Below are positions 43,052-51,970 of a DNA stretch of 64,000 bases, one piece after another. Below the pieces are notes generated by a model. The model was not told where the DNA came from and made no database searches. It saw only the letters and a list, made by a program, of their open reading frames with translations. The DNA is from an uncultured Eubacteriales bacterium (GTDB lineage Bacteria; Bacillota; Clostridia; Peptostreptococcales; Anaerovoracaceae). The DNA is taken from the NCBI GenBank assembly GCA_910583765.1, contig CAJTYS010000021.1, positions 1 through 64,000 of the forward strand. Reading direction: 5' to 3'. Made by a program: the position numbers and the translations under genes. Positions within the stretch are counted from its first letter, which is position 1, and every line of letters begins with the position of its first letter.

Positions 43052-45502
43052 TGTTTTCTCTTCCTTTCTGTTTTTTATGGTTTCCCCAGTTTGGGGAGAA
43101 ACATCATTTAATGATTCAATTTTCTTGTTCTGATCAGTAAGCTGCTCCTCTATCCCCACTGATTCTTGGTGTGAATGATTCTCTACCGCTTCCTCGGTTC
43201 CATGCTCTGGCTTGAAGAATTTCAGCCTCAGGGCATTGCTGACCACGCAGATGCTGGAAAGGCTCATGGCTGCTGCCGCGAACATGGGGTTCAGCTGCCA
43301 ACCCAAGGCAATGTAGAACACGCCTGCTGCCAGAGGAATTCCAATGCAGTTGTAGAAAAACGCCCAGAACAGATTTTGTTTGATGTTCCGGATCACGGCC
43401 TTGCTCAGCTTGATGGCTGTCACTGCGTCCAGCAGGTCATTTTTGATCAGCACCGCATCTGCGCTTTCGATAGCCACTTCTGTCCCCGCACCAATGGCGA
43501 TGCCCACGTCTGCCCTGGCAAGGGCCGGCGCATCGTTGATTCCATCGCCGATCATAGCCACTGTGTGACCCTGATCCTGCAAGTTCTTGATATGCCGCTC
43601 CTTATCCTCCGGCAGGACCTCCGCGATCACATCTGGAATATCCAGTCGCTTTTGTATGGCCGCGGCCACCCGTTTGTTGTCTCCAGTGAGCATGACCACG
43701 TTGATTTTCAACTGACGGAACAGATCAATGGCTCTGCGGCTGGTGGATTTTTCCACATCGGAGACTGCTATGATCCCCAGCACTTTCTCTTCATCTGCGA
43801 AAATCAGAGGCGTCTTTCCCTGGTCAGACAGAGAATCCAGAATCTTCCTGATCTGGGAGCTGGAGATCCCGTGGCTTTCCAAAAGCCGCTCATTTCCCGC
43901 AAAGAACAGTTTTCCTTCTATTCGGGCCGCTATGCCCTGTCCATGGATGGCTTCAAAATCTGTGATTTCCTGTGGAGAAAGACCCTGCTCCTGGGCCTGC
44001 CGCAGGATAGCCTCCGCAAGGGGATGTTCGCTGGGCTTTTCCAGGGAAGCCGCCACTTGGAGGAGCTGGATTTCTTCTGTTCCATATGCTAGGATATCGG
44101 TCACTTTCGGCTTTCCTTCTGTGATGGTGCCGGTTTTGTCCATAACCACCGTATCCACTCTGTGCGCAATTTCCAACGCTTCCCCTGATTTAATCAGAAT
44201 GCCGTTTTCCGCCCCTTTTCCTGTCCCTACCATAATGGCCACTGGCGTGGCAAGTCCCAGAGCGCAAGGACAAGAGATGACCAGGACCGCGATGCCTGTG
44301 GAAAGGGCAAATTCAAAGGACGCTCCGGCCACCAGCCAAATGATGGCCGCTAAGACAGCGATTCCGATCACCGTGGGCACGAACACGCCCGCGATCTTGT
44401 CCGCCAGCTTCGCGATGGGCGCTTTGCTGGAGCTGGCCTCGTCCACCAATCGTATGATCTGGTTGATGGTAGTGTCTTCTCCCACTTTGGAAGCCTCCAT
44501 CTTCAAGAAGCCGCTCTTGTTCACAGTGGCGGAAACAGCTTTGTCTCCCGGCTTTTTTTCCACTGGGATGCTCTCACCTGTGATCACAGATTCGTCCACG
44601 CTGGAAGCCCCTTCTATGATCACGCCGTCCACTGGTATGGAAGTCCCTGGCTTGATGAGCACAATGTCCCCTGTCCGCACCTGCTCCACTGGGACGATCT
44701 CTTCCTTTCCTGCCCGCTCCACGATGGCTGTTTGCGGGGAAAGGTCCATCAGCTTTTCAATGGCTTCGCTAGTCTTTCCTTTGGAACGAGTCTCCAGGAA
44801 TTTTCCAACCGTGATCAAGGTCAAGATGGTCCCTGCGGATTCAAAATAAATGTCCATGCTGTACTGATGGGCTAGTTCCATGTCCCCGTGCCCCAGCCCG
44901 TAGCCAATGCGAAATAAGGCAAAACAGCCGTACACCGTGGCCGCCGCCGCTCCTATGGCAATGAGGGTATCCATGTTGGGCCCGCCATGGGCCAGGCTTT
45001 TGAATCCTACGGAGAAATATTTCCGATTGGCGTAAAGGATGGGCAGCAGCAGTAAAAACTGTCCGAAGACCAGGGCCACTGCATTCTCTGTTCCATAAAA
45101 GACAGGCTCGATCACCTGGGGCACTGGCATGCCAAAATCCATCTGCATCATATGTCCCATGGAAAGATACATGAGCGGGATGAGGAACGCAATGGAAAGG
45201 ATCAGCCTGCCCTTCATTTTTTTGATTTCTTCCTGGGCAATGTTTTTCTTTTCCTTCTCTGGCGTTCCTGCGCCTTGACTGGCGGTCATCTGCGCGGCGC
45301 TGGCGCCGTATCCGGCTTTTTCCACAGCCTGGATGATGTCTTCCATGGAAAGCCGGCCTTCATCATATTCTACCTTCATGCTGTTGGTCAACAGATTGAC
45401 ACTGACCGTTCCCATGCCCTCCAATTTGCTAGTGGCCTTTTCCACTCTGGCGGAGCAGGCAGAACAAGTCATTCCTGTGATGTTGAATTTTTCTTCTTTC
45501 AT
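42830..45502 (-). CDS. copA: Copper-exporting P1B-ATPase with C-terminal CopZ-like domain
   Basis: An 890-aa copper pump. The N-terminal heavy-metal domain has GMTCSAC (about 10). The membrane part has the ion-site CPC (SCPCALGLATP), the phosphorylation site DKTGTITEGKP, the actuator TGES and GDGINDAPALARADVGIA. It continues past the last helices through a polar linker (about 755-817) into a second heavy-metal domain at 818-890 with GMMCEHC. The last 73 residues alone would be a complete CopZ chaperone, and an internal ATG at 43051 with AAAGGAAG could start it separately. It lies downstream of csoR. Confidence 0.95.
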   Translation of the reverse strand: MKEEKFNITGMTCSACSARVEKATSKLEGMGTVSVNLLTNSMKVEYDEGRLSMEDIIQAVEKAGYGASAAQMTASQGAGTPEKEKKNIAQEEIKKMKGRLILSIAFLIPLMYLSMGHMMQMDFGMPVPQVIEPVFYGTENAVALVFGQFLLLLPILYANRKYFSVGFKSLAHGGPNMDTLIAIGAAAATVYGCFALFRIGYGLGHGDMELAHQYSMDIYFESAGTILTLITVGKFLETRSKGKTSEAIEKLMDLSPQTAIVERAGKEEIVPVEQVRTGDIVLIKPGTSIPVDGVIIEGASSVDESVITGESIPVEKKPGDKAVSATVNKSGFLKMEASKVGEDTTINQIIRLVDEASSSKAPIAKLADKIAGVFVPTVIGIAVLAAIIWLVAGASFEFALSTGIAVLVISCPCALGLATPVAIMVGTGKGAENGILIKSGEALEIAHRVDTVVMDKTGTITEGKPKVTDILAYGTEEIQLLQVAASLEKPSEHPLAEAILRQAQEQGLSPQEITDFEAIHGQGIAARIEGKLFFAGNERLLESHGISSSQIRKILDSLSDQGKTPLIFADEEKVLGIIAVSDVEKSTSRRAIDLFRQLKINVVMLTGDNKRVAAAIQKRLDIPDVIAEVLPEDKERHIKNLQDQGHTVAMIGDGINDAPALARADVGIAIGAGTEVAIESADAVLIKNDLLDAVTAIKLSKAVIRNIKQNLFWAFFYNCIGIPLAAGVFYIALGWQLNPMFAAAAMSLSSICVVSNALRLKFFKPEHGTEEAVENHSHQESVGIEEQLTDQNKKIESLNDVSPQTGETIKNRKEEKTMAKHETELKIEGMMCEHCKAHVTKALNGLEGAEAEVNLDAGTAVVRSQQEISDDTFKAAIEDAGYELKGIERK

Positions 45503-45515
45503 GTCTGTTCACTCT

Positions 45516-45806
45516 CTATTTCATCAGTTTCTGCAGGGTGGCGCAAAGTTCATCCACCACATCTTCATTCCCATTTTTAATGTCTTCCAGCACGCAGCTT
45601 TTGATGTGGCTGGTCAAAAGCACTTTGTTAAAGGAATTGAGGGCGGACTGAATAGCGCTGACCTGGGCCAGAATGTCCACGCAGTATCGCTCTTCTTCCA
45701 CCATTTTCTTCACGCCTCTCACTTGACCTTCGATGCGGCTGAGACGATTGGTCAAATCCTTGTGTTCTTTTTCTTCTCTATGTTTATGTTTTACCGTTTC
45801 TTCCAT
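45516..45806 (-). CDS. csoR: CsoR-type copper-sensing repressor
   Basis: A 96-aa all-helical repressor of the DUF156 family. It starts EETVKHKHREE, then the DNA-contact helix LTNRLSRIEGQVRGVKKMVE and the Cu(I) ligands Cys (YCVDIL), His and Cys (TSHIKSC), the C-H-C set of copper sensors. The ATG at 45806 follows AAGAGGTAATAAGA; the longer upstream frame would run through the promoter. It sits 13 bases ahead of copA. Confidence 0.92.
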   Translation of the reverse strand: MEETVKHKHREEKEHKDLTNRLSRIEGQVRGVKKMVEEERYCVDILAQVSAIQSALNSFNKVLLTSHIKSCVLEDIKNGNEDVVDELCATLQKLMK

Positions 45807-45831
45807 TCTTATTACCTCTTCCTTTATACTG

Positions 45832-45875
45832 ATACCCCGTATATGTATATTAAACCCTATACTTTCCTCTGTCAA
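45832..45875 (-). promoter_or_regulatory. csoR-copA promoter and CsoR operator
   Basis: Minus-strand TTGACA (45870-45875), 17-base spacer, TAATAT (45847-45852). Just downstream, ATACGGGGTAT (45832-45842) has the ATAC-(G/C)-rich-GTAT form of CsoR operators. Binding there would block the start site until copper is bound. Confidence 0.65.
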
Positions 45876-45984
45876 GGAAAAATTTGCGTGATCTGCCCAT
45901 CTATTTTGATTCAAAAGGCGTCTTTTCTTTTTGAGGGAGCAGGCAATCAAACAAAATCCATATTTTCATTGCCAAAATGCCCTC

Positions 45985-46012
45985 TTGTTTTTTGGGTAAT
46001 TCAAATTATAAT
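45985..46012 (+). promoter_or_regulatory. Promoter of the LUD-domain gene
   Basis: TTGTTT (45985-45990), 16-base spacer, TATAAT (46007-46012), about 38 bases before the ATG at 46051. Confidence 0.55.
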
Positions 46013-46050
46013 AGAAACAAATGATCGATCAAATAGAAAAGGAGATTCTC

Positions 46051-46659
46051 ATGGATATTCAAGCCACCATCAAAGCTCTTGAAAAAAACCGTTACACGGT
46101 CCGTTATTTCTCATCCGCTAAAGAAGCTGCGGATTATTTGAACGAAAATCTGGATCAGCGGATCATTGGATTCGGTGATTCTGACACCATGGCCCACATG
46201 GGACTTTACGAAATCTTGTCTTCTCACAACACAGTTTATGATCCCCAGCAGAGCAAAGATAATGATGAATTTTTAGAAATCGCAGAAAAATGCCTAACCA
46301 CGGAAATTTATCTCACTTCCGTGAATGCCATGGCTCAAACAGGCGAGCTGGTGAATATCGATGGCACGGGAAACCGAGTCGCTGGTTCCCTCTTTGGTCA
46401 TAAAAAAGTCTACTTTGTTTTGGGGATCAATAAAATTGAACCTACTCTGGAAAAAGCCATCTGGCGGGCCCGCAATATCGCCGCGCCGAAAAATGCCAGG
46501 CGTTTTCAGCTAGCCACACCTTGCGCGATCAAGGGAGACCGCTGCTATGACTGCTCCAGCCCAGATCGGATCTGCAACGCTATGGTGATCCATTTCAAAA
46601 AGATGAACGATGTGGATGATGTGGAGATTATACTAATTGACGAAGCATTAGGTTTTTGA
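46051..46659 (+). CDS. LUD-domain (LutC/YkgG-like) protein
   Basis: A 202-aa single LUD-domain (DUF162) protein. The ATG at 46051 follows AAAGGAGATTCTC. Visible motifs are IIGFGDSDTMAHMGLYE, NAMAQTGELVNIDGTGNRVAG (the family's glycine-rich core), FVLGINKI and a Cys-rich segment CAIKGDRCYDCSSPDRIC. LUD proteins act with iron-sulfur proteins in lactate oxidation or are stand-alone. No lutA/lutB lies beside it, so its substrate is unknown. It is transcribed alone. Confidence 0.85.
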   Translation: MDIQATIKALEKNRYTVRYFSSAKEAADYLNENLDQRIIGFGDSDTMAHMGLYEILSSHNTVYDPQQSKDNDEFLEIAEKCLTTEIYLTSVNAMAQTGELVNIDGTGNRVAGSLFGHKKVYFVLGINKIEPTLEKAIWRARNIAAPKNARRFQLATPCAIKGDRCYDCSSPDRICNAMVIHFKKMNDVDDVEIILIDEALGF

Positions 46660-46826
46660 TTGATATGGAAAGCAACGAAAAAGAGCAGGGTTCTCCAGCA
46701 AGCGAAAGGACTTCCAATTTCCAGATTTTCCTCTATCTTTTAGAAGCCAGCACATAGATGTTCCTGCTCTTCTTTCATGCGCATATGTATGTTTCATACC
46801 TGCGCGATTTCTTTGATTTTCTTCTT

Positions 46827-47405
46827 TTACAGAAACTGGCCCTTGTATTCCTGCAAAGGCTGATACAGCTTGTAAAGGTTGAACGCTTCTTTTCCTGTGG
46901 ACGCTGAGCGGCTGACCCAATTGACCTGGACAGCTTCTGCCTGGACCTTCACGCTGCCTGCGTTCATGCCTTCTGCCCCTGTGTCCGCGCAGACGGATTC
47001 AAACAGGGAGCGGGAATGTTCACCTGGCTCAATGGGCAGACTGTAATAATAATAACCATCGGATTCTGGAACCCAAACGCCTTTCTTGGTTTCTGCCGCA
47101 GAAGGCTCGGCCATGATCGTGTCTGAAACGAGTTGATATCCCAGCTCCGTCCAGCTTGTTTCCTCTCTATTGCCAGCCACATCGACTTTTGCCCGGATCC
47201 ACATGTTTTGGCTGCCGCCATTGATCACCTGTGCGTCATCGTTCATAGCGATGCTGGCCAGAGCCATTTCTTCTTGGATTTGCGGCAGAGTGTCAGCAGG
47301 AACGCGCTCTTCCCCGTGGGAAAACCAGACCCCGTATACGACTGCTGCGCTGACGCACAGCAAAAAACAGATCGCGCTTAGCAGCACTGCGTTTAGCTTG
47401 TCCAT
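46827..47405 (-). CDS. Exported protein, TasA/camelysin-like beta-sandwich suspected
   Basis: A 192-aa protein with an N-terminal hydrophobic signal or anchor (about 5-28) and an extracytoplasmic part with NMWIRAKVDVAG, YYYYSLPIEPGEHSRSLFESV and VQAEAVQVNW. This pattern is seen in TasA/camelysin-type secreted proteins, but the usual SipW-type signal and the strict family motif are not clear. No SipW signal peptidase is nearby. TAGGGGATAAAAGT precedes the ATG. It is followed by a 9-bp inverted repeat (46681-46689 with 46763-46771) that may terminate transcription. Confidence 0.6.
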   Translation of the reverse strand: MDKLNAVLLSAICFLLCVSAAVVYGVWFSHGEERVPADTLPQIQEEMALASIAMNDDAQVINGGSQNMWIRAKVDVAGNREETSWTELGYQLVSDTIMAEPSAAETKKGVWVPESDGYYYYSLPIEPGEHSRSLFESVCADTGAEGMNAGSVKVQAEAVQVNWVSRSASTGKEAFNLYKLYQPLQEYKGQFL

Positions 47406-47546
47406 ACTTTTATCCCCCTATGTGTAAGATTTTCCATAAGAAAATTTTAACATACGGAGCAACTATTAAGAGCCGGAACCGTTCCCTAAAAAACTGCGGC
47501 ATTCTGCAAAAATCGCCTTGTGAGCAAGACTCTGCGCTCGCTAGGT

Positions 47547-48734
47547 CTATATATATTTGCGGATATACCGGATCAATGTCTTGGTATCCGCCCATCTGGA
47601 ATTCGTGTTTTTTGAGCCCAACACAACGGTGATATACGTCTTTCCTTTGTGGTTATAAGCGCCTACAAAGCAGCATCCTGCCCGTTCCGTAGTCCCTGTT
47701 TTAATACCTGACAGACCTTTGACCTGTCCCAGCAATTTGTTCGTGGTCTTAACCGTATATTTTTTGTGTTTTCTCAGGGTCCTAAAGGTATATTTCTTCT
47801 TTTTGATGATACTGCGGAAATTCTTGTTTTTCAGCGCGTACTGGCTGATGACAGCAAGATCCCTAGCCGTGGAATAATGCTTTTTGTGATCCAATCCATG
47901 GGGATTGATAAAATGCGTGTTTGTGCATCCCAGTGCTTTTGCCTTTTTGTTCATCTTTGACGCAAAGGCTTTTTTGCTGCCAGAAACATGCTCCGCCAAG
48001 GCAGTGGCAGACCCGTTGTCCGATAGGATCAAAGCGGCATGAAGCAGGTCCCGCATTCTCGCCTTGTCGTTCACTTTGTATTTTAAGTCCCGAAAAGGAG
48101 TTTTCACCGCGTTTTTGCTGATTTTGACTTTGCTGTTCCATTTTTTATTTTCCAGGGCCAAGATAGCGGTCATGATCTTTGTGGTGCTGGCATTGGCCCT
48201 TTTGGTATCCATTGCTTTTCCATAAAAGATCTGTCCTGAATTCTTTTCCATAATGATTGCGCTCTTGCAGGTCAGCTTTAAAGTATGCCGGTTTCTGGTC
48301 ATGATCTTGATCTTTGGGCTGGTATACGCTGCCGCGTTTTCCCCTGCGGCAATGGTCACTCTCCAGGTAGAAGCATTTGTTTTTTTCCACTTGCTCGGGT
48401 ATGCTAAGACCACTTTGCCTTTTTCTTTTTCCGGAGACTTGAATTCCTTTTCCGTAGTCCATTTGCCTTGATCCTTGTCATACATCTGCAAAGACACGGT
48501 TCTGCCCCTGGCAGGTGTCACGGTAATCGTGTCTTTCAAATCCGAAGACGCTGGCTTTGTGATCTCTGTCATCAGCCCTTCCACACTAGTAGGCGCAATG
48601 GGTTCTGGCGGGGTCGCCTCTAGTAACGTGACCTCATCTGCCGTAACGGTCTCAGATTCTGCTGCCAGCGCTCCCGCCGGACACATGGAAAAAGCTATCG
48701 CGAATACTATGACCGCTGCTAAAATTCGTTTCAT
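47547..48734 (-). CDS. dacA: Secreted D-alanyl-D-alanine carboxypeptidase (PBP5 family)
   Basis: A 395-aa S11 peptidase. After the signal peptide (RILAAVIVFAIAFSMCPAGALA), residues ~60-145 look like a beta-sandwich domain preceding the catalytic fold, opposite to the usual C-terminal position. The active-site motifs are all present: STTK (SxxK, about 185), SDNGS (SxN, about 240) and IKTGTTERAG (KTG, about 345). It trims D-Ala from stem peptides. It ends right after the catalytic domain, without the amphipathic membrane anchor of typical PBP5. AGAAGGAGAATC precedes the ATG. Confidence 0.92.
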   Translation of the reverse strand: MKRILAAVIVFAIAFSMCPAGALAAESETVTADEVTLLEATPPEPIAPTSVEGLMTEITKPASSDLKDTITVTPARGRTVSLQMYDKDQGKWTTEKEFKSPEKEKGKVVLAYPSKWKKTNASTWRVTIAAGENAAAYTSPKIKIMTRNRHTLKLTCKSAIIMEKNSGQIFYGKAMDTKRANASTTKIMTAILALENKKWNSKVKISKNAVKTPFRDLKYKVNDKARMRDLLHAALILSDNGSATALAEHVSGSKKAFASKMNKKAKALGCTNTHFINPHGLDHKKHYSTARDLAVISQYALKNKNFRSIIKKKKYTFRTLRKHKKYTVKTTNKLLGQVKGLSGIKTGTTERAGCCFVGAYNHKGKTYITVVLGSKNTNSRWADTKTLIRYIRKYI

Positions 48735-48857
48735 TTTCTCTGATTCTCCTTCTTACTGTAATGAGCTGCTGCCTTTGCCCTATTATACATGAATTTTCCT
48801 CTGTTTGCAATATTTGGTTGATTATTTTTTGTGATTTTCTAGATGCCCATGATTTGG

Positions 48858-48918
48858 TATAATAAAAAAGTCAACACCATTGGGATTTTCAGGGATTTGA
48901 GATTATATCTGAAGATCC
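48858..48918 (+). promoter_or_regulatory. Promoter and hairpin leader of the MATE gene
   Basis: Extended -10 TGGTATAAT (TATAAT 48858-48863). The leader forms GGATTTTCAG (48883-48892) with CTGAAGATCC (48909-48918), 9 of 10 pairs plus a G-U, ending 31 bases before the GTG start. It may influence translation; it matches no riboswitch I know. Confidence 0.5.
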
Positions 48919-48949
48919 TCCTTATTTATTAAGAGAACAGGAGCGCATT

Positions 48950-50290
48950 GTGCAGATCGATTTGTTACAAGGAAACATCACAAGATCTATCTTAGCTTTC
49001 TCTGCCCCCATGATGGCAGGCAACTTGCTGCAGCAGCTTTATAATATTGCTGACACTTTGATCGTAGGGCGTTTTTTAGGCCCCGAGGCTTTAGCGGCAG
49101 TAGGGTCTTCCTTTACGCTGATCGTGTTTCTCACATCTGTGATCTTAGGCTTGTGCATGGGCAGCGGCACCTTGCTTTCCATGTTTTGGGGTGCCAAAAG
49201 ATTTGATTTCTTCCAACATGCCCAGGCATTCTCCCTGCTTTTTATTGGCAGCCTGACTTTGCTGATGACAGTCGGGGCTTTGATCTTCACGGATCCCATT
49301 ATGTGCCTGCTGCGGATCCCTCTGGAGATCTTCGCAGAAACGAAATCCTATCTGAGGATCATTTTCTGTGGCATGCCTTTCGTGTTTCTGTTCAATTATT
49401 TTGCTGCTGCTCTCCGTGCCATTGGAAATTCTGCCACGCCTCTGTGTTTCCTGGGAATCGCTTCGATTCTGAACATTGGTTTAGATTTTCTCTTCATTTT
49501 GTCTTTTGACATGGGGATCCCGGGAGCCGCCTTTGCCACAGTGTCCGCTCAAGCCGTGTCAGCCCTGGGGTTATCCCTTCGCTGCCTCTGGCGTCAGCCT
49601 TGCCTGCGCCTGAAAAAGCGCCACTTTTCCCTCTGCGGCTCTGTTTGGAAAAAAGCAGTGCATTTTTCCCTGCTCACTGCCATGCAGCAATCGATCATGA
49701 ACTTTGGCATCCTTCTTATTCAAGGGCTGGTCAATAGTTTTGGCGTGGCGGTCATGGCTGCTTTTGCGGCCGCAGTGAAAATCGATGCTTTCGCTTATAT
49801 GCCTGTCCAAGATTTTGGCAATGCCTTTTCCACATTCATTGCCCAAAACTTCGGCGCGGGCGATCACAACCGCATCCAAAAAGGCATTCGTTCGGCACTC
49901 TTGGTTTCCATGGCTTTCTGCATCGTCATTTCTCTGCTGGTGTGCTTGTTCGCTAGACCTCTCATGAGTATTTTTATCCAGCCCAGCGAAACGGAGATTT
50001 TGTCCATTGGCGTGACCTACTTGCGCATCGAAGGTGGGTTTTACTGCGGCATTGGCTGTCTATTTTTGCTGTACGGCTTTTACCGAGGTATCGGACAGCC
50101 GGAAATTTCCATCCTTCTGACAATCATTTCCCTAGGCACAAGGGTGGCTCTGGCTTACTGCCTTGCCCCGACTGCCATGGGGCTTTTAGGAATCTGGTGG
50201 GCCATTCCCATTGGATGGGGCCTAGCTGACTTGGCCGGCATCCTATTCTATCGAAAACTTTATGTAAAGTCTCTGCCTCCCTCTGCATAA
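48950..50290 (+). CDS. MATE-family multidrug exporter
   Basis: A 446-aa transporter with 12 predicted helices in two homologous halves. The GTG at 48950 is the start (AGGAGCGCATT just before), giving the family N-terminus LLQGNITRSILAFSAPMMAGNLLQQLYNIADTLIVG; a later start would cut helix 1. FGVAVMAAFAAAVKIDAFAYMPVQDFG is the second-half repeat. It exports cationic compounds using a Na+ or H+ gradient; the substrate is unknown. It is followed 23 bases later by the DUF6512 gene. Confidence 0.92.
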   Translation: MQIDLLQGNITRSILAFSAPMMAGNLLQQLYNIADTLIVGRFLGPEALAAVGSSFTLIVFLTSVILGLCMGSGTLLSMFWGAKRFDFFQHAQAFSLLFIGSLTLLMTVGALIFTDPIMCLLRIPLEIFAETKSYLRIIFCGMPFVFLFNYFAAALRAIGNSATPLCFLGIASILNIGLDFLFILSFDMGIPGAAFATVSAQAVSALGLSLRCLWRQPCLRLKKRHFSLCGSVWKKAVHFSLLTAMQQSIMNFGILLIQGLVNSFGVAVMAAFAAAVKIDAFAYMPVQDFGNAFSTFIAQNFGAGDHNRIQKGIRSALLVSMAFCIVISLLVCLFARPLMSIFIQPSETEILSIGVTYLRIEGGFYCGIGCLFLLYGFYRGIGQPEISILLTIISLGTRVALAYCLAPTAMGLLGIWWAIPIGWGLADLAGILFYRKLYVKSLPPSA

Positions 50291-50313
50291 AATAGCAGAT
50301 GGAGGTATGAAAC

Positions 50314-50838
50314 ATGAGCATGAAAAAATGGCATCTGGCCGGAGTTATTTTTACTATCATCGCCGGAACGCTGGACCATTTCATTTACCAATGGTCTGGA
50401 AAAAGCGTCATCTTGGCTCCCTTTTCCGCTGTCAACGAAAGCACTTGGGAACATTTGAAGCTTTTGGCTGTTCCTATGCTGCTGTTTTCTTTGATTGAAT
50501 ATTTCGCCTACGGCAAGACTTTCTCTAATTTTCTTGCTGTGCGGACCTGCTGCGTCCTCGCTGGCATGGCATCCATTATCGTGATGTTTTATGGCTGCCT
50601 GGCTCTTACAGGTCAGCACTGGCTGTGGACTGACATTTCCATCTTTATCCTGGCTGTGATCTTGGCCCATACCCTCAGCTTTGTTCTGCTCAAACATGGG
50701 GCGCTGACTGGCATGGGCTGGGAGTTAACGGCCCGGATCTTACTGGCTCTCTTGGTCGTCTCTTTTGTTTTCTTTACTGGACAGCCGCCTCATGTGTTCC
50801 TGTTTCAAGATCCGGTTACCGGGCACTACGGGATGTGA
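50314..50838 (+). CDS. DUF6512 family membrane protein
   Basis: A 174-aa protein with about five helices and the family core NESTWEHLKLLAVPMLLF at about residue 41. It begins KKWHLAGVIFTIIAGTLDHFIYQW. DUF6512 proteins are small integral membrane proteins of unknown function found in Clostridia. ATAGCAGATGGAGGTATGAAAC precedes the ATG, with GGAGG at suitable spacing. It is likely co-transcribed with the MATE exporter. Confidence 0.82.
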   Translation: MSMKKWHLAGVIFTIIAGTLDHFIYQWSGKSVILAPFSAVNESTWEHLKLLAVPMLLFSLIEYFAYGKTFSNFLAVRTCCVLAGMASIIVMFYGCLALTGQHWLWTDISIFILAVILAHTLSFVLLKHGALTGMGWELTARILLALLVVSFVFFTGQPPHVFLFQDPVTGHYGM

Positions 50839-51217
50839 CACTTTTCAACATGCCGTATCCCCTGTATTTCGGGAGCTTCGGGCATTATCCACAGAAATTT
50901 TAAAATTGTATACAATTTTATCCATAGGACGATGTGGATAAACATATTTTTACAATCATTGAAATTCCAACGCTTTATCTGTTCCACAAAAATAAGTTAT
51001 CCACAGTTTTCCACAAGCGCTTCCAAAAATTTTCAAATATCCCTAAAAGCCTTGAATTTTCACTGTTTTCTGTGGATTGGGGTATTGATCTTTTTAGAAA
51101 GCCAAGGAAAAATCCGCTGTGATTTCCTGTTTTTCCATCATAATCACAGTATACTTGTCCGCAGAATTATGATAAGCTAGGAACATCGAATCAATTGTAA
51201 ACATGGAGGGACCATTT
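50839..51217. other. DnaA-box cluster with a 20-bp palindrome
   Basis: A 379-base non-coding, AT-rich gap. Perfect DnaA boxes TTATCCACA lie at 50885-50893 and 50997-51005 on the plus strand, and TGTGGATAA at 50933-50941 (minus strand). TTATCCATA at 50918-50926 and TTTTCCACA at 51007-51015 have one mismatch, and CAATCCACA on the minus strand at 51071-51079 has two. Between the first boxes is the perfect palindrome TAAAATTGTATACAATTTTA (50901-50920), whose core resembles GntR-family operators. No dnaA, dnaN or rpmH is near, so it is a DnaA-binding cluster away from the usual oriC context. Confidence 0.75.
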
Positions 51218-51913
51218 ATGATACGAAAAATCATCGAGATTAACGAAGAAGCATGCAATGGCTGCGGACTATGCGCAGAGGCCTGTCATGAAGGCGCGAT
51301 CGCCATGGTAGATGGGAAAGCGAGATTGCTGCGAGACGACTACTGCGATGGTCTGGGGGATTGCCTGCCGGCCTGCCCCACTGGAGCCATTTCTTTCATT
51401 GAACGAGAGGCTGACCCTTATGATGAGGCTGCTGTCATGGCTAACAAGAAAGCGCAGGAATCAGACCCTGCCCCTGCGGGATGCCCGGGAAGCAGAGCCC
51501 AGGCCCTTGCGCCTCAGCCAAAAACCGCTGCCTCCGCTGCCCCAGTTGTGACTCAGCTGCGGCAGTGGCCGGTACAGATCAAGCTGGCTCCCATCAAAGC
51601 GCCTTATTTTGAAAACGCCAAGCTCTTGATCGCCGCTGATTGCGCGGCCTATGCTTATGGGAATTTTCATCATGAATTCATGAAGGGAAAAGTCACGCTC
51701 ATTGGCTGCCCGAAATTAGATGATATTGACTATGCAGAAAAACTCACTGAAATCATCAAGCAAAACAATATTAAAAGCGTGACAATCGCCCGCATGGAAG
51801 TGCCTTGCTGCGGCGGTCTTGAAATGGCTGTCAAAAAGGCGCTGCAAAGCAGCGGGAAATTCCTGCCATGGCAGGTAGTGACCATTTCCACAGATGGCCA
51901 AATCTTAGACTAA
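51218..51913 (+). CDS. Ferredoxin-domain iron-sulfur protein
   Basis: A 231-aa cytoplasmic protein. Residues 1-~65 are a two-cluster ferredoxin (CNGCGLCAEACHEGAI; the second set is CDGLGDCLPACPTGAI, where the usual C-x2-C-x2-C is spread to CDGLGDC). An Ala/Pro linker (about 75-120) joins a C-terminal domain with LLIAADCAAYAYGNFH, LIGCPKLDD and MEVPCCGGLEMAV, whose cysteines suggest a further metal site. This architecture is found in anaerobes, often with hybrid-cluster proteins; its redox partner is unknown. Start 51218 follows GGAGGGACC. The DnaA-box/palindrome region is its upstream sequence. Confidence 0.85.
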   Translation: MIRKIIEINEEACNGCGLCAEACHEGAIAMVDGKARLLRDDYCDGLGDCLPACPTGAISFIEREADPYDEAAVMANKKAQESDPAPAGCPGSRAQALAPQPKTAASAAPVVTQLRQWPVQIKLAPIKAPYFENAKLLIAADCAAYAYGNFHHEFMKGKVTLIGCPKLDDIDYAEKLTEIIKQNNIKSVTIARMEVPCCGGLEMAVKKALQSSGKFLPWQVVTISTDGQILD

Positions 51914-51924
51914 ATTCAGCTTTC

Positions 51925-51949
51925 GTCTTTTTTTCGAGAAAAAAAAGAC
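51925..51949 (+). terminator. Terminator of the ferredoxin gene
   Basis: GTCTTTTTTTC and GAAAAAAAAGAC form a nearly perfect stem-loop (51925-51949) 12 bases after the stop. A second stem, ATGGAGCGAAAGG with CCCTTCGCTCCAT (51954-51989), overlaps the end of the convergent ABC permease gene. Confidence 0.6.
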
Positions 51950-51970
51950 ATGGATGGAGCGAAAGGAAAT

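Noticed and set aside
43175..44849. Two long plus-strand frames (305 and 373 codons)
   Set aside because: Antisense to copA, whose catalytic motifs are intact; these are frame shadows in GC-rich coding DNA.
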